DNA of 25,981 bases from an uncultured Collinsella sp. (GTDB taxonomy: Bacteria; Actinomycetota; Coriobacteriia; Coriobacteriales; Coriobacteriaceae): contig CABUZI010000011.1 in assembly GCA_902496005.1 (NCBI GenBank), positions 1 to 25,981 on the forward strand, written 5' to 3'. The position numbers and the translations under genes are program-made. Shown here piece by piece: positions 14,817 through 22,251 of the stretch (the stretch's first letter is position 1; every line of letters starts with the position of its first letter). Below the pieces are notes generated by a model, which saw nothing but the letters and a program-made list of their open reading frames with translations, was not told where the DNA came from and made no database searches.

Positions 14817-15641
14817 ATGAAGAACACTCAGCTGCTGCTGATCAACGATATGTGCGGCTACGGCAAGGTTGCGCTTTCCGCCATGCTGCCGGTGCTGTCG
14901 CACATGGGTTACCGTATCCACAATCTGCCGACGGCACTTGTGTCCGATACGCTCAACTATCCCAAGTTCTACATCCATGACACCACCGAGTACGTGCGCC
15001 AGAGCCTCGCCATCTGGGAGGATCTCGGCTTTGAGTTCGACGCCATCTCCACCGGCTTTATCGTGACCGAGGAAGAGACGCGCATTATTTCGGACTTCTG
15101 CCACCGTCGCGCGCAAAAGGGCACCAAGGTGTTCGTCGACCCCATCATGGGCGACAACGGCAAGCTCTACGCCGGCGTGCCCGAGTCCACGATCGGCCTC
15201 ATGCGCAGCCTGCTCGAGTGCGCCGACTATGCGGTGCCAAACTACACCGAGGCGTGCCTGCTCACCGATACGCCCATTGCCGAGCAAATCACGCCCGATA
15301 AGGGCCGCGCTCTTGTGGATGCCGTGCGTGCCTTGGGCGCCAAGTCGGTGGTCATTACGAGCGCTGTGGTCGACGGTGCGAATGTCGTCATCGGTTACGA
15401 CCATGTGGCGGGGGAGTACTTTACGATTCCCTTCGACCTGATCCCGGTCTACTTCCCGGGCACGGGCGACACGTTCTCGGCGGTGCTCGTCGGCCGCGTT
15501 ATGGCAGGTTGGAGTCTGCAGCGCGCGACGAGCGATGCCATGCGCGTGGTAGCCGAGCTTATCGAGCGCAATGCCGACCAGGAGGATAAGTCCGCCGGCC
15601 TTCCCATCGAGGCCTGCCTGGATGTGATTGACCATGAGTAA
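14817..15641 (+). CDS. Pyridoxal/pyridoxamine kinase (PdxK/PdxY-like, ribokinase superfamily)
   Basis: The protein has 274 residues. It shows INDMCGYGKVALSAMLPVL at the start, VDPIMGDNGKLY (108-119), PNYTEACLL (141-149) and the superfamily anion hole PGTGDTF with catalytic base D218. These fit kinases that phosphorylate pyridoxal, pyridoxine or pyridoxamine for PLP salvage. The related HMP kinase ThiD is less likely given the PNYTEA and GKLY segments. The start at 14817 has AAGGGAG 6 nt upstream; the in-frame ATG at 14793 does not. The stop overlaps the start of a small cysteine-rich gene by 8 nt (ATGAGTAA), so the two are co-translated. Confidence 0.9.
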   Translation: MKNTQLLLINDMCGYGKVALSAMLPVLSHMGYRIHNLPTALVSDTLNYPKFYIHDTTEYVRQSLAIWEDLGFEFDAISTGFIVTEEETRIISDFCHRRAQKGTKVFVDPIMGDNGKLYAGVPESTIGLMRSLLECADYAVPNYTEACLLTDTPIAEQITPDKGRALVDAVRALGAKSVVITSAVVDGANVVIGYDHVAGEYFTIPFDLIPVYFPGTGDTFSAVLVGRVMAGWSLQRATSDAMRVVAELIERNADQEDKSAGLPIEACLDVIDHE

Positions 15642-15963
15642 CGCCGACGAGAGCAGTACCGAGGCGGCGGGCGAGAACAAGCCGCTCGGCGCGCCGCGTG
15701 GCAAGCGTCCGCGTATTCGCATTAGCTGCGTGGACCAGCTGGGCACATGCCGCTGCCATCACGGGCACAAGCCGGGTGACGTCTTCGACTTCGACCGCGA
15801 CCGCGGCAAGATGTGCGCCATAGCCTGCCATGTGGGCTTTCCCTATATCGACATCCTGCGCTATGGCGGTACCGTGCCCGGCAACGAGCCCGGCACGGCA
15901 AAGTTCTGCTGTCCCGAGGTCGATACGTTGAACGTCTGGCTCGCCGAGATCGTCGACGAGTAG
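15634..15963 (+). CDS. Small cysteine-rich TIGR04076-like protein
   Basis: The protein has 109 residues and seven cysteines (32, 39, 41, 61, 65, 92, 93). The pattern C-x6-C-x-C-x4-HKPGDVF, then GKMCAIACHVGFPYIDILRYGG and a late CCPE, fits the TIGR04076 family as I remember it (GxxCxxGHKxGDxF, GxCxxA, LxFGG, CPD). The family has no assigned function; clustered cysteines suggest metal or Fe-S binding. The first 25 residues are low-complexity and polar. It overlaps the B6 kinase stop by 8 nt and has no strong SD of its own, so its translation probably depends on the kinase. A large hairpin terminator follows. Confidence 0.8.
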   Translation: MSNADESSTEAAGENKPLGAPRGKRPRIRISCVDQLGTCRCHHGHKPGDVFDFDRDRGKMCAIACHVGFPYIDILRYGGTVPGNEPGTAKFCCPEVDTLNVWLAEIVDE

Positions 15964-15965
15964 TT

Positions 15966-16029
15966 GAGCGTGGATTTTCTCCCGTTTAGAGCGCGCTTGA
16001 ACGCTCAAAGTGGGAGATCATCCACGCTC
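15966..16029. terminator. Large bidirectional terminator hairpin
   Basis: GAGCGTGGAT (15966-15975) pairs with ATCCACGCTC (16020-16029). Further pairing inside includes CTCCC with GGGAG and GAGCG with CGCTC. GTTTTATG follows on the plus strand. It sits between convergent genes: the TIGR04076 gene ends at 15963 and the phosphatase at 16075. Confidence 0.75.
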
Positions 16030-16074
16030 GTTTTATGCCGATGGCGTGGCACGTGCGTCCGCGTGCTCGCTTGC

Positions 16075-16521
16075 CTATAACTGCTCGAGCATGGCCGTGC
16101 AGCCGGCGAGCACATCGCGGTAGGTGGCATCGAAGTTGCCGGTGTACCAGGGATCGGCCACGTCGCCGGGGCGATCGGTCCAATCGAGCAGGCGCGAGAT
16201 CTTGCCATCGGGGTCGCTGCCAAAAATGCGACGCAGACCTCGCGCGTTCTCGGCATCCATATAGACAATGTGGTCCCAGTTACCATACTCTGCGCGACGC
16301 ACCTGGCGGGCGCGGTGCGCAACGACGGGAATCCCGACTTCACGCAGCTTGGCAACGGTGCCACGATGCGGCGGATTGCCGATCTCCTCGGTCGACGTTG
16401 CAGCGGAGTCAATGACAAACTCCGCCTCGCGTCCAGCGCGGCGCACCAGCTCGGTAAACACCGACTCAGCCATCGTCGAGCGGCAGATATTCCCATGGCA
16501 GATAAACAGTACACGTTGCAT
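16075..16521 (-). CDS. Low-molecular-weight protein-tyrosine phosphatase
   Basis: The protein has 148 residues. It begins QRVLFICHGNICRSTMAE with the P-loop C-x5-R (C8 to R14, then S15), and has the general-acid motif DPW (D123) in the expected place. YMDAENARGL and the closing helix also fit. Such enzymes dephosphorylate tyrosine on regulatory or capsule kinases, or are arsenate-reductase relatives; the DPW motif favours the phosphatase. The start at 16521 has AAAGGAA at good spacing; an in-frame ATG at 16566 adds only poor sequence. It lies 45 nt downstream of an MFS gene on the same strand and may be co-transcribed. Confidence 0.93.
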   Translation of the reverse strand: MQRVLFICHGNICRSTMAESVFTELVRRAGREAEFVIDSAATSTEEIGNPPHRGTVAKLREVGIPVVAHRARQVRRAEYGNWDHIVYMDAENARGLRRIFGSDPDGKISRLLDWTDRPGDVADPWYTGNFDATYRDVLAGCTAMLEQL

Positions 16522-16566
16522 ATGCGGTTTCCTTTCGATCGCCATCATCGAGCTCGAGTATCGCAT

Positions 16567-17808
16567 CTACGCCTGCGCCCTCGCCCGCTTGCGCTCCCAG
16601 CGAGCCAACTTAATCGTCACCAGCGTGAGCGCCCAGGCCACAAGCGAGAACACGGCACCGACCGCGCCAACGTAGGCAATGCCAGCTCCGCTTACCACGG
16701 CGCCGCCCACCGCGGTGCCAAACGAAATGCCGACATTAAACGCCATGGGTTCTACCGAGCTCGCGAGCACCATCGACTTGGGGTGGCGGCTGCGTGCCAC
16801 GTCCATAAAGTGCGTGATGCACGACACCGAGAACAGGTACATGAGCATCGCCAGGCTAAAGACAAAGACAAGTGCGAGCGGCATGGCAGCGCCTACGGCA
16901 AACAGCCCAAACAATGCCGCCGCCTGCAGCACAAACGTCACAAGCAGCGCCTTCATGCCAAAGCGCGCATCGATCCATCCGCCCAGGATGTTCGAGACCA
17001 GGCAGAACACGCCGTAGGCCATAAGCGTGGTACTGGCTTCGACCGTGCCCATGCCCAGCACCTGCTCAAGATAAGGCGTCACGTAGCCGTAGAACACATA
17101 GACCGACCCCACGCCAAACAAGAAGATGAGCATGCCAGTGATGATGCTCGGCTCGCGCAGCAGACCCGCCTGCTCGCGAAAGGTGGCAGGCTCGTCGGTT
17201 TGCCCGGCGCGCGGCATAAACGCCACGAGCGCTCCGCAGATCAAAACGGCAAAGGCCAGCGTGCCGTACATGGCCACGTGCCAATCGAGCGTGTCGGCCA
17301 CAAATTTGCCAATCGAGGTCACAAAGACCATCGCCACGGAAAACGCACCGTACACTACCGAGATGGCAAGCGAAGTTTGCTGCGGGGACAGAAGCTCAGG
17401 GATGTACGTCACGCCTACGGCGAGCAGTGCGCCCGAGACGGAGCCCAGGACAATGCGCGAGATAAAGAGCACCTGGAAGTTGGGCGCCAACGCCATGACC
17501 AGGTTGCCGAGCACAAAGACGATGCTGTAGCACACGAGCAGCTGGTAGCGGCGAAAACGCCCCGTGCTGAGCGCGAGCACCGGCGTCGCGATAGCGTAGA
17601 CCAGTGCGAACACGCTAATAAGTTGGCCTGCGGTGGCAAGCGATACGCCGAGTTCCGTTGCCAAGTCACTTTCGATGCCGATGACCACGAACTCGGAGCA
17701 GCCGAGCGAGAATCCCAACAGCACGAGCAGCGCCAGGCAGAGCTTGGTGCGCGCAGGGGAGAGCGCGGCGGCGGTTGACTTACTTTTAGGCGTGGTTGCG
17801 GCGATCAA
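16567..17808 (-). CDS. MFS transporter, DHA1-type efflux protein (AraJ/PbuE-like)
   Basis: The protein has 413 residues and about 12 membrane helices. FSLGCSEFVVIGIESDLATELGVSLATAGQLIS in the first two helices is typical of the DHA1 group of efflux proteins for sugars, nucleosides or drugs. STGRFRRYQ stands in the loop 2-3 motif. The proposed start is TTG at 17808, with TTGGAG 8 nt upstream; a GTG three codons earlier sits on top of that SD, and no in-frame ATG fits. The frame stays open far upstream, but that part is antisense to another gene and is not coding. The substrate is unknown. The phosphatase gene follows 45 nt on. Confidence 0.88.
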   Translation of the reverse strand: MIAATTPKSKSTAAALSPARTKLCLALLVLLGFSLGCSEFVVIGIESDLATELGVSLATAGQLISVFALVYAIATPVLALSTGRFRRYQLLVCYSIVFVLGNLVMALAPNFQVLFISRIVLGSVSGALLAVGVTYIPELLSPQQTSLAISVVYGAFSVAMVFVTSIGKFVADTLDWHVAMYGTLAFAVLICGALVAFMPRAGQTDEPATFREQAGLLREPSIITGMLIFLFGVGSVYVFYGYVTPYLEQVLGMGTVEASTTLMAYGVFCLVSNILGGWIDARFGMKALLVTFVLQAAALFGLFAVGAAMPLALVFVFSLAMLMYLFSVSCITHFMDVARSRHPKSMVLASSVEPMAFNVGISFGTAVGGAVVSGAGIAYVGAVGAVFSLVAWALTLVTIKLARWERKRARAQA

Positions 17809-17865
17809 GGTTGTCACTCCAATGTCGCATTGATAAGCGGGATTCAATCCCTGCAACTCTAACAG

Positions 17866-17898
17866 AATGTGACAAAGGGGCAGTCCCTTTGTCACATT
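17866..17898. repeat. Hairpin of the CAAAGGGACnGTCCCTTTG family, second copy
   Basis: AATGTGACAAAGGGG (17866-17880) pairs with TCCCTTTGTCACATT (17884-17898) over 15 positions with one G-T, loop CAG. It shares the core of the hairpin at 6901-6931 but differs in its flanks. It lies upstream of the MFS efflux gene. Confidence 0.75.
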
Positions 17899-17924
17899 GC
17901 GCTGCCGGCCAGTCGCCCAAACCA

Positions 17925-17977
17925 TCACAACATTCGATGAAAATCTCGAAAACGAGGAAAAGCGTCGAATGTTGTGA
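17925..17977. repeat. Long inverted repeat with nested hairpin
   Basis: TCACAACATTCGA (17925-17937) is the exact reverse complement of 17965-17977, and an inner CTCG-AAAA-CGAG hairpin (17945-17956) sits in the middle. It lies in the 261-base gap between the divergent MFS gene and the membrane-protein gene. A regulatory role or a dispersed palindrome are both possible. Confidence 0.6.
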
Positions 17978-18069
17978 CGGTTTTCGTGTCCGGCGCGGGT
18001 GAGCTTCGGTGTCGTCTGGGGGTATAAGACTAGCGAGTGTTTATTTGCGAGGCTTAAGGGGCGCCCCGT

Positions 18070-18936
18070 ATGGATATCGATAACTTTGAATGGTGGTATA
18101 GCGAGGGCGAGGCTCCGGACGAGGAGTGGGACGAGCCCGCACCGCGTGACGCGTCGAGCGACGAGGACGAGACCGGCAACGATGCCGTCGAGGTGGACGC
18201 CGCTTCCGACTCCGCCGAGCCCCTGACCTTTGAACAGGCCTGGGCCCAGGCCGAGGCCGACGAGGCAAAGGCCGATGCCACGGCCACGTTGGATGAGCCG
18301 GCCGACATGTCCATCTCGCCGGCCAAGACCCCGCAGCCGCGCCACACCATCGACCCCGGCAGCACAGCATCTTTCAGCATACTCGACGTGCCCGCGCAGG
18401 GTGCTCAGGCGCCTGCGCCCACGCATCGCCCCGACCTGGCTCGCGAGGAAGACGCGGGCCGCCGCTCTCCGCTCGGCCCCATCCTCATCGCCTTCATGGC
18501 CGGCGTCATCGCTTGCTCGGCGATTGGAAATGTCTGGAGCCATGTGGAGCAACAGCGCAGAGATGCCGCCAAGGTCGAGATGCCTGTCGAGCAATCGCTC
18601 AGCCGCACGCGCTCGGTGCATGTGTCGGTCGAGGTCAAGGACGGTGCGACATGGGACACCGCCCGCGGCGACAGCCAAATGCTCATCCATATCGTGGGCC
18701 GCACGCTCAGGGGGCAGGCGATTGACGAGTATCAATATGTCAACTCCGCTGGCGACGGCGTCGAACTCAAGCCCGGCGACTACGAGCTCACGGTCGACGA
18801 GCCGCCCGTCGCCACCGATGGCATGCGCTTCCGCGCCTCAAAGCGCATGGTTCCCGTGAGCTTTAATTCGCAGGCGCCCGATACGGTCGACAGCACGCCG
18901 CAGGGCGGGTTCGACCTTTACGCAATCGTTCAATAA
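18070..18936 (+). CDS. Unrecognised single-pass membrane protein with acidic N-terminal region
   Basis: I do not recognise this 288-residue protein. Residues 1-130 are strongly acidic, low in hydrophobic residues and probably disordered (many D/E and A, with WW near the start). A single membrane helix follows at about 135-156, preceded by RR, so the acidic part should be cytoplasmic. The outer 130 residues look like a compact beta-rich domain (SVHVSVEVKDGATWDT, GDGVELKPGDYELTVDEPP). AAGGGG lies 9 nt before the ATG and a -10-like TATAAG at 18023, without a good -35. The organisation resembles a membrane-anchored extracellular domain. It stands alone between divergent and downstream genes, so context gives no function. 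Confidence 0.75.
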   Translation: MDIDNFEWWYSEGEAPDEEWDEPAPRDASSDEDETGNDAVEVDAASDSAEPLTFEQAWAQAEADEAKADATATLDEPADMSISPAKTPQPRHTIDPGSTASFSILDVPAQGAQAPAPTHRPDLAREEDAGRRSPLGPILIAFMAGVIACSAIGNVWSHVEQQRRDAAKVEMPVEQSLSRTRSVHVSVEVKDGATWDTARGDSQMLIHIVGRTLRGQAIDEYQYVNSAGDGVELKPGDYELTVDEPPVATDGMRFRASKRMVPVSFNSQAPDTVDSTPQGGFDLYAIVQ

Positions 18937-19015
18937 CTGCGCCTGCCGCTTCTTCTTGCCGCCAAGAGTGGGACAATAGCCCTCGACACTGTTGTTTACT
19001 TTTGGAGGAAGTAGC

Positions 19016-19909
19016 ATGTCCACCGTCACCACCATCAAGCGCGGCGGCCTCACCGCGGCCATCGATTCCATGGGAGCCCAGCTCACGAGCCTTGCCCTCG
19101 ACGGCAACGAGTATCTGTGGCAGGGCGATCCGGCCTTTTGGGGCAAGCATGCGCCCATTCTGTTCCCTATCGTGGGCTCACTGCGCAACAACACGGCGAC
19201 GTCTGCGGCCGGCACCTGCGAGATGCCGCGCCACGGCCTCGCGCGCATCGTCGAGCACAAGCTGGTCGAGGTCTCCGAGGATGGCTCCTCAGTAACGTAT
19301 GAGATCACCGATACGCCCGAGTCGCTCAAGGCTTTCCCCTTCCACTTTAAGCTTAACATGACCTATGCCCTGACTGGTGACGCCACGCTTACCCAGACCT
19401 TTGCCGTCACCAACACCGGCGACGTGGACCTGCCGTTCTCGGTGGGCGGCCACCCTGCATTTAACGTGCCCGCCCCCGGTGCCGAGGACGAGACGTTCGA
19501 GGATTACGAGCTGGCATTTACCGAGGCTTGGACCAACGAGGCCCCCATCATCACGCCTGATGGCCTTATGACGTTCGAGGGCAGTTACAAGGCCCCCGAT
19601 AACTCGGATGTGCTGCCCATCACGCACCGCAGCTTCGATAACGATGCCATCATGTTCACCGATACCCCGGGTTCCACGCTCACGTTGCGCGGTCGTAAGT
19701 CGGGCCATGGCGTCAAGATCGACTTTGAGGGCTTTAAGTACATTGGCGTGTGGTCTGCCGCCAACGACGCTCCGTTTGTGGCGCTCGAGCCTTGGACCGG
19801 TCACACCACCATGGACACCGAGGACGACGTTTTTGAGCACAAGGTCAACACCATTACGCTGGCGCCGGGCGAGACGGACAAGCGTACCTTCGAGGTAACG
19901 CTGCTTTAA
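19016..19909 (+). CDS. Aldose 1-epimerase family protein (LacX-like)
   Basis: The protein has 297 residues. It shows GAQLTSLALDGNEYLWQGDPAFWGKHAPILFPIVG at the start, then PRHGLAR, GGHPAFNVP (catalytic histidine region) and ALEPWTGHTT, the layout of the LacX branch of galactose mutarotase-like proteins. Members interconvert the anomers of aldoses in the cytoplasm; the LacX branch is less well characterised, so the exact sugar is unknown. GGAGG lies 8 nt before the ATG. It follows the membrane-protein gene by 79 nt with no obvious terminator, and could be read from the same transcript. Confidence 0.9.
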   Translation: MSTVTTIKRGGLTAAIDSMGAQLTSLALDGNEYLWQGDPAFWGKHAPILFPIVGSLRNNTATSAAGTCEMPRHGLARIVEHKLVEVSEDGSSVTYEITDTPESLKAFPFHFKLNMTYALTGDATLTQTFAVTNTGDVDLPFSVGGHPAFNVPAPGAEDETFEDYELAFTEAWTNEAPIITPDGLMTFEGSYKAPDNSDVLPITHRSFDNDAIMFTDTPGSTLTLRGRKSGHGVKIDFEGFKYIGVWSAANDAPFVALEPWTGHTTMDTEDDVFEHKVNTITLAPGETDKRTFEVTLL

Positions 19910-19952
19910 CAGGCTGCATACCTGGATGTCGCTCGCCGGCGACAAAACTACG

Positions 19953-20041
19953 GACTAGTCGTTGGGGACGTTCCTTAACGACTAGCCGTTGGGGACGTTC
20001 TTGTTTGACTAGTCGTTTAAGAACGTCCCCGACGACTACTA
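19953..20041. repeat. Cluster of direct and inverted GACTAGTCGTTGGGGACGTTC repeats
   Basis: Bases 19953-19973 and 19980-20000 are direct copies (20 of 21 identical) at a 27-base period. A third, partial copy starts at 20007 (GACTAGTCGTT). An inverted copy at 20021-20038 (GAACGTCCCC then GACGACTA) lets the second copy fold into a stem of about 16 bp with a 20-base loop. It lies between the epimerase and the ABC importer and may end the upstream transcript, but there is no T-run. Confidence 0.7.
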
Positions 20042-20144
20042 ATCGTTTTCAGTTCGTTAACTTGGATATATGCATCTGCTGGAGGTAGCGCTGAGCGGTA
20101 TCCTGTTAAGTCGTTAGCATACGATTCGGCAGGGAAGGCAGATT

Positions 20145-21071
20145 ATGCATTCTCCCCATCAACGCGACGCGTATCCACAGCCGGTATGCAGCCGTCGCAT
20201 CTTTTTGGGTAGCGCTCTCGCTGCGAGCGCTACCGTCGTCGCCGGCGCGCTCGCCGGCTGCCAGCGCCCGTCCACGCTCAAGGTGGTTCAGCCCACGACG
20301 GGCGGCGGCCGCGACGACCTGTCCGATTCCGTGATCGGCAAGGACAAGATCCGCATTGGCATGGAGGCGGCCTACGCCCCGTACAACTGGCAGGTTTCCG
20401 AGGCCAGCGAGTTCACCATCCCCATCGATAACGTGCAGGGCGCCTATGCCGATGGCTACGACGTGCAGATCGCCAAGATCGTCTGCAAGGCCCTCGGCGG
20501 CGAGCCCGTTGCCGTCAAGCAGAGCTTCTCGGGTCTTATCGATTCGCTCAACAGCGGCCAGATCGACCTCATCATCGCCGGCATGAGCGCCACGCCCGAG
20601 CGCGAGGAGTCGGTCGGCTTTTCCGATCCGTACTTCATTGGCTACTTTGGCCTGTTTGTAAAAGAGGGTTCCCCCTACCAAAACGCCACCAAGCTCAGCG
20701 ACTTTAGTGGCGCTACGGTCCTTGGCCAAAAGGACACCATGCTCGATACCGTCATCGACGAGATTCCGGGCGTTGTGCACAAAAACCCGGTCGACTCCGT
20801 CCCCACGGTGTTCTCGAACCTGCTGCAGGGCACCTGTGACGCCGTGACCTACAACACCGAGAACGAGAAGGGCTATATGGCCCAAAACCCGGGCATTGTC
20901 CCCATTCATTTTGCCGATGGCGAGGGCTTTAAGCAGGAGGTCGCGGCAAACGTCGGCTGCCGCAAGGGCTCGGACAAGCTCCTTAAGCTCATCGACAAGA
21001 CACTCAAGGGCATTAGCCAAGAGGAACGCGACCAAATGTGGGACGCGTGCCTCGATCGTCAGCCGGCATAG
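20145..21071 (+). CDS. Polar amino-acid ABC importer, substrate-binding lipoprotein
   Basis: The protein has 308 residues. The signal has a twin-arginine motif SRRIFLG (16-22), a hydrophobic stretch and the lipobox LAGC with C39, so export may be by Tat followed by lipidation. The mature part is a type-3 solute-binding fold: IRIGMEAAYAPYNW, GYDVQIAKIVCKALGG, LIDSLNSGQIDLIIAGMSATPEREESVGFSDPYF. These are marks of the glutamine/histidine/arginine binding family; exact ligand unknown. Permease and ATPase genes follow at once (9-nt and 22-nt gaps), making one operon. GGGAAGG precedes the ATG. The repeat cluster at 19953-20041 lies upstream. Confidence 0.93.
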   Translation: MHSPHQRDAYPQPVCSRRIFLGSALAASATVVAGALAGCQRPSTLKVVQPTTGGGRDDLSDSVIGKDKIRIGMEAAYAPYNWQVSEASEFTIPIDNVQGAYADGYDVQIAKIVCKALGGEPVAVKQSFSGLIDSLNSGQIDLIIAGMSATPEREESVGFSDPYFIGYFGLFVKEGSPYQNATKLSDFSGATVLGQKDTMLDTVIDEIPGVVHKNPVDSVPTVFSNLLQGTCDAVTYNTENEKGYMAQNPGIVPIHFADGEGFKQEVAANVGCRKGSDKLLKLIDKTLKGISQEERDQMWDACLDRQPA

Positions 21072-21080
21072 GGAGGCAGC

Positions 21081-22229
21081 ATGAAAACCATCAATCGTCT
21101 GGCCTCCTTTATCAAGGCCGACCACCGTTATGTGTACCTGGGCACGAGCGTTATCGCGGCGCTCGGCCTGGCGTTTAGCCAGCGCAACCCCACACCGCTG
21201 AGCTTCTTGGCTCCCACGGGCGTGTTTCAAGATTGCCTTTGGGCAATCCTGTGGGCGTGGCTCGTCGTGTCGGCGGCGGCGCTGGTCACCAAGCTTATGC
21301 ACTGGAGCGACTATCGCGAAAAGTCGCCGTTCGCATCCGAGCGTTTCCGTCGTGGAGCACGTTTAGGCAGCTACGTCGTGGTCGCCATCGCGGCAGTTTT
21401 CTTTATCGACCGCTGCGTCATGTCGTTTATCGACCTGGTGCAGGTGAGCATTGTCTCGGATTCCAACCCCAGCGACTTTTTGTCGAGCCTGGTCTACATG
21501 ACCTACAAGAGCGGCGACTTCTTCATTCGCGGTATCGAGATCACCATCGCGCTTGCCACCTTCGGCACCGTCATCGCATTCTTCCTAGCACTGCTCTTTG
21601 TGTTCCTGCGTATTCAGACCTTCGACCGCGTGGATAACGACCTGGTGCGCTTCTTTAAGAGTATCGGCCGCGGCTTTGCGACCATCTACTCCACCATCGT
21701 GCGCGGCACGCCCATGATGGTCCAGGGCCTGCTCATCTATTACGCGGGCTTCACCGTTTTGCGCGGCATGGGCTTCGAGACCGCCCAGGCCAACCAGATC
21801 TGGAGCACCTTCACCGCCGGCCTCGTCACCATCTCGCTCAACTCCACCGCCTACATGATGGAGGTCCTGCGCGGCGGCATCGAGTCCATCGATCCCGGCC
21901 AGGCCGAGGCAGCACGCTCGCTGGGCCTGTCGCAGTGGCAAGCCATGCGCAAAGTCGTGTTCCCCCAGGGCATTAAAAACGCGATTCCGGCGCTCACCAA
22001 CGAGCTCATCATCAACATCAAGGATTCGTCGGTGCTCTCGGTTATCGGCGTGTTTGACCTCATGTACGCCACCACCACCGTCGCCGGCGTGTACTACCGC
22101 CAGATGGAGGTCTACTGCGTGGCGCTCGTGGTCTACCTGATCCTGACGCTCGTGGCGAGCCGCCTGCTCGAGGCCTTTGGCAAAAAGCTCGGCGCCGAGG
22201 CTCCGGTCACGCTGCCCAGCTCCAACTAG
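21081..22229 (+). CDS. Amino-acid ABC importer permease (long form)
   Basis: The protein has 382 residues, well above the 220-250 usual for this family. The core domain (about 145-370) has GIEITIALATFGTVIAF, STIVRGTPMMVQGLLIYY and the ATPase-contact loop EAARSLGLSQWQAMRKVVFPQ (276-296). An N-terminal part of about 140 residues adds some three membrane segments (about 18-34, 50-72, 95-118), which the short His/Glu/Arg permeases lack. It is the only permease in the operon, so it should form a homodimer. It follows the binding protein by 9 nt with GGGAGG before the ATG. Confidence 0.92.
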   Translation: MKTINRLASFIKADHRYVYLGTSVIAALGLAFSQRNPTPLSFLAPTGVFQDCLWAILWAWLVVSAAALVTKLMHWSDYREKSPFASERFRRGARLGSYVVVAIAAVFFIDRCVMSFIDLVQVSIVSDSNPSDFLSSLVYMTYKSGDFFIRGIEITIALATFGTVIAFFLALLFVFLRIQTFDRVDNDLVRFFKSIGRGFATIYSTIVRGTPMMVQGLLIYYAGFTVLRGMGFETAQANQIWSTFTAGLVTISLNSTAYMMEVLRGGIESIDPGQAEAARSLGLSQWQAMRKVVFPQGIKNAIPALTNELIINIKDSSVLSVIGVFDLMYATTTVAGVYYRQMEVYCVALVVYLILTLVASRLLEAFGKKLGAEAPVTLPSSN

Positions 22230-22251
22230 GCTCAAGACGAGGAGAATCATC

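Noticed and set aside
16270..17778. 502-codon plus-strand open frame opposite the MFS efflux gene
   Set aside because: His/Arg/Lys-rich shadow product; the minus strand encodes a clear 12-helix transporter.
17809..18735. N-terminal extension of the MFS efflux frame toward 18735
   Set aside because: The added part is antisense to the membrane-protein gene and crosses hairpins; transporter homology begins just after the TTG at 17808.
19953..20041. Possible CRISPR-like array
   Set aside because: Only two full direct copies with a 6-base gap, a partial copy and an inverted copy; no regular spacers and no cas genes in the window.
20106..21302. 398-codon minus-strand open frame opposite the binding-protein gene
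   Set aside because: The opposite strand has a Tat lipoprotein signal and a complete binding-protein fold; this frame is its shadow.
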